Of a DNA stretch of 17,092 nt, positions 1-6,667 are shown in pieces. Below the pieces are notes generated by a model. That model was not told the DNA's origin. It saw only the letters and a program-made list of their open reading frames with translations, and did not search any database. This stretch comes from Bacteroidaceae bacterium (GTDB lineage Bacteria > Bacteroidota > Bacteroidia > Bacteroidales > Bacteroidaceae), in contig JAEEOD010000193.1 of the NCBI GenBank assembly GCA_016284115.1, positions 1 through 17,092 on the forward strand, given 5' to 3'. The position numbers and the translations under genes are program-made. Within the stretch, counting starts at the first letter, position 1. The number at the start of each line of letters is the position of its first letter.

Positions 1-821
1 CTGGATTGGCGCATGGCTTCGCACCCGAACAATTTTCATGGTCCATCGCTATTATGTGCTGGCTGTTTGCTTGGCTCATGCACATCGCTGCTAACCTTAT
101 TAACGACGTTGTAGATTTTAACCGAGGCCTCGACAAGAGCGACCCCGATCGAATTGACCGCATCTATGCCAATGGCTTATTGACCAAAAAGCCCACCTAC
201 ATCACCATTGGCGTATGTCTGGTACTTGGTTGTTTGGTAGGTTTAGGGATATTATTTTTAGTATGGGAACACCTGGTATGGGGTGGCTGGGAAATTGTAC
301 TGATGGGTGCCATCGTGGTACTCTGCACCTTCCTCTACAGCACCACCTTTGCCTATCACGGCTTGGGCGACCTCGCCGTATTGTTGTGCTTCGGCTTGAT
401 ACCTGTTTGCGGTACGTTCTACGTGCTTACCTATACCATTACGTGGGATGCTGTTTGGGCATCTATCGTAGCCGGATGCTCCATCGATACACTGCTAATA
501 GTGAACAATTACAGAGATCGTGACGAGGACTCAGCCGCAGGCAAGCACACCAGCGTGGGCATCTTGGGAGAAGTGTTCGGGCGCTATTTCTACCTGATAG
601 CAGGTCTTATCTGCGTGGCCATGGTGGTATTGCTCTACCTCGATGGTGCCATCTCCTTGATAGGGCTTCTCTACTCTGCAGTGCCTTACCTCATCCTACA
701 CATCGGATCATGGATAAAGATGAACCGTATCCGTGAGGGCAATGCGCTGAACATCATCTACTACGAGAGTCCGCGCAACTTTACCCTTTTGGGCTTGTTG
801 CTCACTATCGCCCTCTGGTAA
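1..821 (+). CDS. menA: 1,4-dihydroxy-2-naphthoate prenyltransferase (UbiA family), 5' partial
   Basis: This integral membrane enzyme attaches a polyprenyl chain to 1,4-dihydroxy-2-naphthoate, the membrane step of menaquinone synthesis. The reading frame is open from the window edge (first full codon at base 3), so about 20-30 N-terminal residues are probably missing; the TTG at base 6 is not a convincing start. Seen directly: the first UbiA Asp-rich motif NDVVDFNRGLD, the second motif NNYRDRDEDSAAGKHT (typical of MenA rather than UbiA), GLGDLAVLLCFGLIPVCGTFYV between them, and seven or eight hydrophobic segments. It ends with TAA at 819-821. The next gene starts 9 nt later, so the two are probably co-transcribed. 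Other UbiA-family prenyltransferases are possible, but the NNxRDxxxDxxAGKxT signature favours MenA. Confidence 0.88.
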   Translation, partial: GLAHGFAPEQFSWSIAIMCWLFAWLMHIAANLINDVVDFNRGLDKSDPDRIDRIYANGLLTKKPTYITIGVCLVLGCLVGLGILFLVWEHLVWGGWEIVLMGAIVVLCTFLYSTTFAYHGLGDLAVLLCFGLIPVCGTFYVLTYTITWDAVWASIVAGCSIDTLLIVNNYRDRDEDSAAGKHTSVGILGEVFGRYFYLIAGLICVAMVVLLYLDGAISLIGLLYSAVPYLILHIGSWIKMNRIREGNALNIIYYESPRNFTLLGLLLTIALW

Positions 822-830
822 GCTACTCAT

Positions 831-1703
831 ATGAAAGCATTGCTGCAACTTATCTTTCTGGGTTGGTGGTTCATCAGGGCTAGACTTTTAGGCATACGAA
901 AACCGCTACAAAGCGTATTATTCGTCACCAATGGTTGTAACAGCACTTGTCGTCATTGCACCATCTGCACACAAAAAGATGGCATTTATTTCATGCCTTT
1001 TACTGAGATCGAGCGACACCTTGACTATTGCTACACGCAAGGCGCAAGACTGCTTGATGTCGAGGGGGTGCACCTCATGCAGTGGAACGATGGCAAACAC
1101 ACAGTAAATAATCTTTTCCGGCTTGCTAAACAAAAGGGGTTCTACAGCATATCTACTATGATATCTGCTGCTGACTACACGACATGGCAACAGCGGAAAA
1201 TAGAAGTAGATGTGCTGTGGGTAAGCATTATGGGCATCAATGACTGCACATTATTGGAAAACCTTCAAGGGGCTTCTTTATATATGGTAGTGAATAACAA
1301 AAACTGCCAAGAAGTACCTGCAGTATTGGCGTTTCTACAACAGCATCCTGCCGTCCGCCAAATAGCCTTTAACTTCCACACGCCATTTGATGGAACAGAG
1401 CATCTGGCACTGAGCAAGGAACAGCGTGAGGAGGTAATCACACAACTCATCACCCACAAGCGGAAAGGCTATCGCATAATGAACAGCGTATCGGGTCTAA
1501 AAAATATGCTGACCTTGCATTTCAAACGTCATTGCTGGATTTGCAACTTCATCTACTGCGATGGACGATGCTCCCCCCAATGCATTGACAACCTCCATAG
1601 TGACATTTGCGAACAATGTGGGTTCAGCATGGCAGGCGAGATGAATGCCGTGTTCAACTGTAAGCCCGATACTATTTTCACTGGTTTGGGAATCAGGCTA
1701 TAA
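831..1703 (+). CDS. Radical SAM protein with Cys-rich C-terminus
   Basis: A 290-residue radical SAM enzyme of unknown substrate. The canonical cluster motif CxxxCxxC is at residues 36-43 (CNSTCRHC), directly after a beta-strand (LQSVLFVTNG), as in the radical SAM TIM-barrel fold. The usual GGEP segment appears as the divergent DVEGVHL near residue 76. The C-terminal third carries eight cysteines (235, 238, 243, 247, 251, 260, 263, 277), including CWIC, CDGRCSPQC and CEQC, which suggests one or more auxiliary Fe-S clusters as in SPASM/twitch-type enzymes, though the spacing is not a standard SPASM pattern I recognise. The N-terminus is hydrophobic and Trp/Arg-rich (LIFLGWWFIRARLLG), possibly membrane-associating. 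ATG lies 9 nt after the menA stop. The context suggests, by inference only, a role in quinone or isoprenoid modification. Confidence 0.85.
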   Translation: MKALLQLIFLGWWFIRARLLGIRKPLQSVLFVTNGCNSTCRHCTICTQKDGIYFMPFTEIERHLDYCYTQGARLLDVEGVHLMQWNDGKHTVNNLFRLAKQKGFYSISTMISAADYTTWQQRKIEVDVLWVSIMGINDCTLLENLQGASLYMVVNNKNCQEVPAVLAFLQQHPAVRQIAFNFHTPFDGTEHLALSKEQREEVITQLITHKRKGYRIMNSVSGLKNMLTLHFKRHCWICNFIYCDGRCSPQCIDNLHSDICEQCGFSMAGEMNAVFNCKPDTIFTGLGIRL

Positions 1704-1750
1704 TACTATAACACACCAATACTAATATCACAATCTACGCTTCTGACAAT

Positions 1751-1838
1751 CTTTTCACAATTGTGAAAACCTCCTTTCACAGTTGTGAAAATCTCCTACC
1801 ACAAATGTGGCAGAATATTTTCACTTAGGTGACAACCT
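1751..1838. repeat. Four 22-bp tandem units with phased inverted repeats
   Basis: Four contiguous 22-bp units (1751-1772, 1773-1794, 1795-1816, 1817-1838), each centred on an inverted repeat: TTTTCACAATTGTGAAAA (1752-1769, perfect), TTTCACAGTTGTGAAA (1775-1790, only the central two bases unpaired), CCACAAATGTGG (1799-1810) and TCACTTAGGTGA (1821-1832). The dyad centres fall at 1760.5, 1782.5, 1804.5 and 1826.5, so the spacing is exactly 22 bp. Units 1 and 2 match at 19 of 22 positions; units 3 and 4 are more diverged but keep the CAC...GTG dyad core. No further unit is readable on either side. The array sits between the radical SAM stop and the AlaX-like gene. About two helical turns between dyads would put bound dimers on one DNA face, which suggests an operator array; a mobile repeat family is the alternative. 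Confidence 0.85.
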
Positions 1839-1935
1839 AATACGATATAATCTCTTTACCATCCCATCATCACATTGATGAATAATAATAGAGGTTGTTT
1901 ATGTTAGCTAAGTATATTATGTCAGATTATTTACT

Positions 1936-1943
1936 TATATTTG
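1936..1943 (+). promoter_or_regulatory. Bacteroidota-type -7 box (TATATTTG)
   Basis: TATATTTG matches the Bacteroidota sigma-ABfr -7 consensus TAnnTTTG and is followed by GC, as is common. It lies about 40 nt ahead of the AlaX-like gene, giving a predicted transcription start near 1950. No clear TTTG -33 box is visible at the usual 19-21 bp distance. This box is the reason for rejecting the TTG at 1941 as a translation start. Confidence 0.5.
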
Positions 1944-1982
1944 CAGTGGCATCATAAGATGTCGGCATTAAAGCTTTACAAT

Positions 1983-2462
1983 ATGGAACAGGAACTGATG
2001 TTAAATCAGCATAACAAAACTGAGTACCCCCCAATGCATACAACGGAGCATATCATAAACCGAACGATGATTAACCTCTTCGGTTGTGGTCGTTCTGTAG
2101 AGGCACACATCGAACGAAAGAAGAGCAAGTTGGACTATAAGTTGCCAGCTTGTCCCACCCCCGAGCAAGTGCAACAATTGGAAGACACAGTGAACGAGGT
2201 AATACACCAAAACCTGCCCGTCACTACCGAATACATCACTCGAGTCGAGGCTCAAGGTCGTTTTGATATGGAGCGCCTGCCCGACGATGCTTCTGAGACA
2301 GTACGCGTCGTAAAGGTAGGCGATTACGACGAATGTCTCTGCATTGGTCAGCATGTTCAGAACACTAGCGAGATTGGCAGTTTCAAACTATTGAGCAATG
2401 ATTATAATGCCGAAACAGGTATTTGGCGCATGCGATTTAAGTTGATAATGGAAAATGGATGA
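1983..2462 (+). CDS. AlaX-like alanyl-tRNA trans-editing protein (tRNA_SAD domain)
   Basis: Predicted free-standing editing hydrolase that removes misacylated amino acids (Ser or Gly) from tRNA-Ala. With M1 at 1983 (159 aa), the zinc-binding motifs of the AlaRS/ThrRS second additional domain are visible: HTTEH (H19, H23) and CIGQH (C120, H124), with the family-like SEIGSFKLLS following. The N-terminal beta-barrel of larger AlaX forms is absent, so this is a minimal editing domain. Possible ATG starts are 1959, 1983 and 1998. The 1959 codon is only about 9 nt from the predicted transcription start, and the conserved region begins around residue 15, so 1983 or 1998 is favoured. No Shine-Dalgarno is visible. 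The gene precedes the RyR-domain gene by 59 nt on the same strand. Confidence 0.8.
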   Translation: MEQELMLNQHNKTEYPPMHTTEHIINRTMINLFGCGRSVEAHIERKKSKLDYKLPACPTPEQVQQLEDTVNEVIHQNLPVTTEYITRVEAQGRFDMERLPDDASETVRVVKVGDYDECLCIGQHVQNTSEIGSFKLLSNDYNAETGIWRMRFKLIMENG

Positions 2463-2484
2463 TGGATAATTAAAATATATTTAC

Positions 2485-2492
2485 TATCTTTA
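2485..2492 (+). promoter_or_regulatory. Possible -7 box (TATCTTTA)
   Basis: TATCTTTA differs from TAnnTTTG only at the last base and sits 29 nt before the ATG of the RyR-domain gene, suggesting that gene and the next can be transcribed independently of the AlaX-like gene. No clear -33 box is seen, so confidence is low. Confidence 0.35.
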
Positions 2493-2521
2493 CGGCAAGA
2501 ATAAACTAAAAAAGTAATACC

Positions 2522-2959
2522 ATGGGAAAATACATTCCAAAGCCAATCGACCTGAGCGATGTAAGCATCAACGAAGATTTGAGAGAGCTACGTGAAGCCA
2601 TTGCGGAAAACACACACGAAGTTTGGGCAGAAAACCGTATGCGAGAAGGATGGACCTACGGTCCTGAACGCGATGACAAGAAGAAGCAAACGCCTGACAT
2701 GGTGCCATACAACGAACTCAGCGAGAAAGAGAAAGAGTACGACCGTGCCACTGCATGGCGCACAATCAAGTTGCTCAAGAAGTTAGGTTACGACATCGTG
2801 AAGAGTAGGGAAACCCCATTGTATCAGGAACTAATCTCACGAGTTCGTGAGATAGAGCGGGCCAACCACTGCAGTGATTGTGGCGGCGTCATCTTCAAGC
2901 ATCAAGTATTCTGCGAGCATTGTGGCAGAAAACTTACTAAGGAGGACTTCACTGCTTAA
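2522..2959 (+). CDS. RyR-domain protein with C-terminal zinc ribbon
   Basis: A 145-residue soluble protein. Residues about 6-95 match the RyR domain (the repeat first described in ryanodine receptors): PKPIDLSDV, LRELREAIAENTHEVWAENR, GWTYGPERDD, MVPYNELSEKEKEYDR and a following TIKLLKKLGYDI helix. This is a single copy, whereas the animal channels carry repeats. Residues 117-134 form a zinc ribbon, CSDC-x10-CEHC (C117, C120, C131, C134). Known background: bacterial RyR domains occur in Bacteroides and have been proposed from comparative genomics to sense nucleotide-type ligands in conflict systems; the function of this protein is not established. The membrane TIR/SLOG-like gene starts 24 nt after its stop, suggesting joint function. 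No Shine-Dalgarno is visible before the ATG. Confidence 0.85.
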   Translation: MGKYIPKPIDLSDVSINEDLRELREAIAENTHEVWAENRMREGWTYGPERDDKKKQTPDMVPYNELSEKEKEYDRATAWRTIKLLKKLGYDIVKSRETPLYQELISRVREIERANHCSDCGGVIFKHQVFCEHCGRKLTKEDFTA

Positions 2960-2983
2960 AGCATCCTTTGAAGACAGGAAAGA

Positions 2984-4261
2984 ATGGAATCGCTGCCTGC
3001 ATCAACTCTTCGGGTACTCATCGCTTTTCTGTTTCTGACACTGCCCTTGCGGTTGCTTATCTATTATGCCAAAAGCTACCGCTTGGTCATCTTGTCGAGA
3101 CAGATAGCTGATGGTGTGCTCCTCGCACTGACATTTATTGCTACCATAGGAGCTGCCTCATCCGTATTTTATCAACCCCTCGCAGCCAACGACGACATCT
3201 TTGCCAAATATATTGCACCGGCATCTGCTTCTTTCATCTTGTCGGTACCCTATTTCTACATCCTGTCCTACCTGGTAGGCAGACGACCATTCTATACCAA
3301 GAAGCACCTCGCCAACCTTGATTACTTCACCGTTTATCTACGCAGCTTCAACGATGAGCGCAAGGGCAAGAAGCTGAAACGGCGCATGACAAAAGCATTA
3401 GGCGAGTGGTTCCCCGTGTATGCCATCGGCAAGCCCGATGAATTCATGCCACCCGCTGGAGCGAAGCGTATCTATGTAGATGAGGACTGGCAGGAGATTG
3501 TGCAAGATATGATTCAACGTGCACAAATCATCCTTCAACGCATCAACACTTCCGACAATTTCCTGTGGGAATTCGAGCAATGCCACAAGATGCAACTATT
3601 AAACAAATCAGTGTTCTGGGTAGATAATATAGAAGAATACAGAGATTTTATTGAGATTATCAAACAACGTTTCAACCTTGACTTCCCCTCGTTGGAAGAC
3701 CGCAAGTGTCATGTGGTATTCTACGAACTGCCCGACCAGACATATCGAATTATCTACCTCACCGTCAAAAACGACTACGAGCGATTCAAAATCTTGTTCA
3801 GGCATGACCACGTCACTTTGTTTGCCGAAAACAAAGCCTATCTCTATGGCAGGAAAGAGAAGTTGAAACAGTTGATTAAGTTCAACATTGACAGCATTAT
3901 CCCCCATGAGGCACAAGGATGGAGCTGGGTGGCGTTCTGGTGTCCTGAATACTACCTTATCTTCCAACACATCAAGCATCGCCTATGGTTGTTTTTTGCC
4001 TTTACCACTTTGGAAGGCATCATTACAGGTGTCAATTTTGCACCTGAGAACATTATTCGACTATTGGTATTCCGCTTGCTGTTTGCCATGATTCCCATGG
4101 GGCGTAACGGCAGGAAAATGGTATGGCTGTCACACCACTGGGAAAGCATTCGCTACTATCAGCAAGAAGAACGAATGTTCAGCATAGCAGCTGTCATTAT
4201 GAGTATCACCTACATCGTGTTCTGGATAGCAGCCATCATCACTTGGCAGTTCATTAGGTAA
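2984..4261 (+). CDS. Multi-pass membrane protein with TIR/SLOG-like cytosolic domain
   Basis: A 425-residue protein without a signal peptide. Hydrophobic segments lie at about 9-27, 42-63, 78-98, 333-350, 358-372 and 398-420, flanking a soluble region at 112-300. That region begins TVYLRSFNDE (116-125), then has FPVYAIGKPDEFMPPAGAKR (143-162), a DEDWQEIVQDMIQRAQIIL helix-strand and FLWEFEQC (193-200). This succession (strand with Arg-Ser-Phe, GKP loop, GA-R-Y, W..V helix, then WExxE-like) resembles Rossmann-like TIR or SLOG domains of bacterial membrane proteins; E196 or E198 would be candidates for the TIR catalytic glutamate. The family assignment is by pattern only and uncertain. AGGAAAG lies about 5 nt before the ATG, one of the few clear Shine-Dalgarno sites here. 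It is 24 nt behind the RyR-domain gene, so probably in the same operon. Confidence 0.65.
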   Translation: MESLPASTLRVLIAFLFLTLPLRLLIYYAKSYRLVILSRQIADGVLLALTFIATIGAASSVFYQPLAANDDIFAKYIAPASASFILSVPYFYILSYLVGRRPFYTKKHLANLDYFTVYLRSFNDERKGKKLKRRMTKALGEWFPVYAIGKPDEFMPPAGAKRIYVDEDWQEIVQDMIQRAQIILQRINTSDNFLWEFEQCHKMQLLNKSVFWVDNIEEYRDFIEIIKQRFNLDFPSLEDRKCHVVFYELPDQTYRIIYLTVKNDYERFKILFRHDHVTLFAENKAYLYGRKEKLKQLIKFNIDSIIPHEAQGWSWVAFWCPEYYLIFQHIKHRLWLFFAFTTLEGIITGVNFAPENIIRLLVFRLLFAMIPMGRNGRKMVWLSHHWESIRYYQQEERMFSIAAVIMSITYIVFWIAAIITWQFIR

Positions 4262-4277
4262 AATGAAAAAAAAATCG

Positions 4278-4285
4278 TAACTTCG
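4278..4285 (+). promoter_or_regulatory. -7 box variant (TAACTTCG) ahead of the rlmD operon
   Basis: TAACTTCG followed by C resembles TAnnTTTG and lies 25 nt before the GTG start of the rlmD-type gene, just after the upstream stop. It would give a short leader and separate transcription of the RNA-modification operon. A -33 box is not obvious. Confidence 0.45.
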
Positions 4286-4310
4286 CACCCTTAAACATAA
4301 ATCATTAGAA

Positions 4311-5732
4311 GTGGCAAGAAAGAAGAAAGAGCTCCCCTTGCTGGAGCAGATAACCATCACCGATGTGGCTGCCGAGGGTAAAGCCATCGCCAGGGTAGAT
4401 GACCTGGTGGTGTTTGTGCCCCATGTGGTACCAGGCGATGTAGTGGATTTGCAAGTATGCCGCAAGAAGCACCATTATGCTGAGGCAGAGGCCGTTAAGT
4501 TCCACAAGTATTCTGACGTAAGGGCAGTGCCTTTCTGTCAGCACTACGGCATCTGCGGTGGTTGCGTATGGCAAATCCTGCCCTACTCCGAGCAGCTCAA
4601 GTACAAGCAGAAGCAGGTGGTAGATAACCTCACCCGTATTGGTAAGGTGGAATTGCCAGAGATATCTCCTATCATCGGCTCTGCCAAAACGCAGGAATAT
4701 CGCAACAAGTTGGAGTTCACTTTCAGCAACAAGCGTTGGCTCACCCGCGAGGAAGTGTCGCAGGCGGTGGAATACGAGCGCAATGTGGTGGGTTTCCACA
4801 TTACGGGTGCTTTCGATAAGGTCTTGCCCATCGAGAAATGCTGGCTGCAAGATGACATCTCCAACCAGATACGCAACGCCATCCGCGACTATGCCTTAGA
4901 GCATGGCTATACCTTCAGCGACCTACGTTCGCACGAGGGCATGCTGCGCAACCTAATTGTACGCACTTCCTCTACCGGCGAACTGATGCTGATTGTGGTG
5001 GCACGCATCGACGACAGTGCTGAAATGGAGCGCTTCAACCAACTATTGCAGTTTGTGGCAGACCAGTTCCCGCAAATCACCTCGTTGCAATATGTCATCA
5101 ACAATAAAGTGAATGACTCGATAGGCGACCTTGAGACCTTCACTTTCGAGGGACGCGACCATATCTTCGAAGAGATGGAAGGTCTGCGATTCAAGATTGG
5201 TCCCAAGAGTTTTTACCAGACCAACTCAGAACAGGCATATAATCTCTATAAAGTGGCACGCAACTTTGCCCAGCTCAGTGGAAACGAACTGGTCTATGAC
5301 CTATACACAGGCACTGGCACCATCGCCAACTTCGTGTCGTGCCAAGCCCATCAGGTCATCGGCATCGAATATGTGCCAGAGGCCATCGAAGATGCGAAGG
5401 TTAACTCACAAATCAACGGCATCAGCAACACCCTGTTCTTTGCCGGCGATATGAAGGATATTCTTACCGACGACTTCATCCATGAGCATGGACGCCCCGA
5501 TGTTATCATTACTGATCCTCCTCGTGCCGGTATGCACCCCGATGTAGTGAACGTGATATTGAATGCTGAGCCTCAACGCATCGTTTATGTCAGTTGCAAC
5601 CCTGCCACTCAGGCACGCGACCTCCAGCTTTTAGATGTCAAATACCATGTAGAGGCGGTACAGCCTGTGGATATGTTTCCACAGACGCATCATGTGGAAA
5701 ACGTAGTACTATTAACACTAAAACAATTATGA
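4311..5732 (+). CDS. rlmD: 23S rRNA (uracil-C5)-methyltransferase, RlmD/RumA type
   Basis: A SAM-dependent enzyme forming m5U in 23S rRNA (position 1939 in the E. coli RlmD case); 473 aa, close to the family norm. Domains in order: N-terminal TRAM-type OB fold (about 8-65); [4Fe-4S] cysteines C76, C82, C85 (CQHYGICGGC) and C177, matching the RlmD arrangement; a central RNA-binding region; then a methyltransferase domain with FYQTN (301-305), SAM-binding DLYTGTGTI (330-338), DPPRAG (402-407), catalytic C429 in YVSCNPAT, and HHVE (460-463). The start is GTG at 4311: no in-frame ATG exists between the upstream stop and the conserved TRAM region. Its TGA overlaps the ATG of the pseudouridine synthase gene (ATGA, 5729-5732), implying coupled translation. 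Bacteroidota carry several TrmA-family paralogues, so the target uridine is inferred. Confidence 0.88.
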   Translation: MARKKKELPLLEQITITDVAAEGKAIARVDDLVVFVPHVVPGDVVDLQVCRKKHHYAEAEAVKFHKYSDVRAVPFCQHYGICGGCVWQILPYSEQLKYKQKQVVDNLTRIGKVELPEISPIIGSAKTQEYRNKLEFTFSNKRWLTREEVSQAVEYERNVVGFHITGAFDKVLPIEKCWLQDDISNQIRNAIRDYALEHGYTFSDLRSHEGMLRNLIVRTSSTGELMLIVVARIDDSAEMERFNQLLQFVADQFPQITSLQYVINNKVNDSIGDLETFTFEGRDHIFEEMEGLRFKIGPKSFYQTNSEQAYNLYKVARNFAQLSGNELVYDLYTGTGTIANFVSCQAHQVIGIEYVPEAIEDAKVNSQINGISNTLFFAGDMKDILTDDFIHEHGRPDVIITDPPRAGMHPDVVNVILNAEPQRIVYVSCNPATQARDLQLLDVKYHVEAVQPVDMFPQTHHVENVVLLTLKQL

Positions 5733-6667
5733 AAACAGAGAATAGAAGAGTGGCAAGAGCCCGCAATCATTATACAGATTATGTCGTACGGGAGCCTATG
5801 GAACTGATGGAGTTCCTCGCTGCACGTATGCCCCAAGCCAGTCGTACTAAACTGAAGTCGCTGCTCAGCAAGCGCATCGTGTATGTAAATCAAAAAATTA
5901 CTACCCAATACAACTTCCCCCTTCAACCAGGCATGAAAGTGCAGATCAGTCGTGAGAAGGGCAATCACGAATTCCGTAACCGCTTGCTCAAGTTGGTGTA
6001 TGAAGATGCCTACCTGATGATAGTGGAGAAAGAACCGGGCTTACTGTCTGTGAAAACCGAGCGTGAAAAGGAACGCACAGCTGCAACTATCCTTACCGAG
6101 TATCTGCGCCGTAGCAACAAACGCAGTCAAGTATATGTGGTACATCGTCTTGACCGTGACACTTCGGGTCTCATGATGTTTGCTAAGGACGAGCACACAC
6201 AGCATACCTTACGAGACAACTGGCACCAGATCGTGACTGACCGCCGCTATGTAGCAATCGTGCATGGTGAAATGGAACAAGATTATGGCACCGTTCGTTC
6301 ATGGCTCACCGACAAGAAGTTATATGTGGCATCAAGTCCGGTGGATGATGGCGGTCAGCTGGCGATTACACACTACCAAACCATCAAGCGTGCCAATGGC
6401 TATTCGATGATGGAGTTGCGATTGGAGACAGGCAGGAAGAACCAGATACGTGTACACATGGCAGACTTAGGACATCCTGTAGTTGGCGATGGTCGCTATG
6501 GTCCTGAAGACGATGACAACCCTTTGAATCGTCTGGGACTGCATGCTTTCAAGTTGTGTTTCACCCACCCTGTCACTTGCGAAAAGATGCAGTTTGAGAC
6601 ACCCTATCCCATTACATTCAAGCGTTTGATGCAACGAGGTACCACCACAACACACGAAGATTTATGA
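5729..6667 (+). CDS. RluA-family pseudouridine synthase with S4 domain
   Basis: Converts uridine to pseudouridine in rRNA or tRNA. The protein is 312 aa. An S4-like RNA-binding segment lies at about 22-75 (ELMEFLAARM, SRTKLKSLLSKRIVYVN), followed by the catalytic domain at about 88-300 with HRLDRDTSG (139-147; D142 is the catalytic aspartate), KYVAIVHG-like RRYVAIVHG and the RKNQIRVH motif (236-243). The ATG at 5729 overlaps the rlmD stop; the same frame is open back to 5594 but that stretch is inside rlmD and shows no conserved sequence. The gene ends with an ATGA overlap into the next methyltransferase gene (6664-6667). Which RluA-class target it modifies cannot be told from sequence alone. 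Confidence 0.9.
   Translation: MKTENRRVARARNHYTDYVVREPMELMEFLAARMPQASRTKLKSLLSKRIVYVNQKITTQYNFPLQPGMKVQISREKGNHEFRNRLLKLVYEDAYLMIVEKEPGLLSVKTEREKERTAATILTEYLRRSNKRSQVYVVHRLDRDTSGLMMFAKDEHTQHTLRDNWHQIVTDRRYVAIVHGEMEQDYGTVRSWLTDKKLYVASSPVDDGGQLAITHYQTIKRANGYSMMELRLETGRKNQIRVHMADLGHPVVGDGRYGPEDDDNPLNRLGLHAFKLCFTHPVTCEKMQFETPYPITFKRLMQRGTTTTHEDL

Noticed and set aside
1751..1838. CRISPR-like array
   Set aside because: The 22-bp units are contiguous with no unique spacers, and the repeats themselves diverge; no cas genes are present.
1867..1881. Hairpin TCATCA-CAT-TGATGA as a terminator of the radical SAM gene
   Set aside because: The stem is only 6 bp, AT-rich and not followed by a U-run.
1941..1982. 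N-terminal extension of the AlaX-like gene from TTG at 1941 or ATG at 1959
   Set aside because: TTG 1941 lies inside the predicted -7 promoter box, ATG 1959 would be only about 9 nt from the predicted transcript start, and the extra residues match nothing in the family.
5594..5728. Upstream extension of the RluA-family gene
   Set aside because: It lies wholly in the conserved catalytic end of rlmD in another frame; the ATG at 5729 with an ATGA overlap fits the family start.
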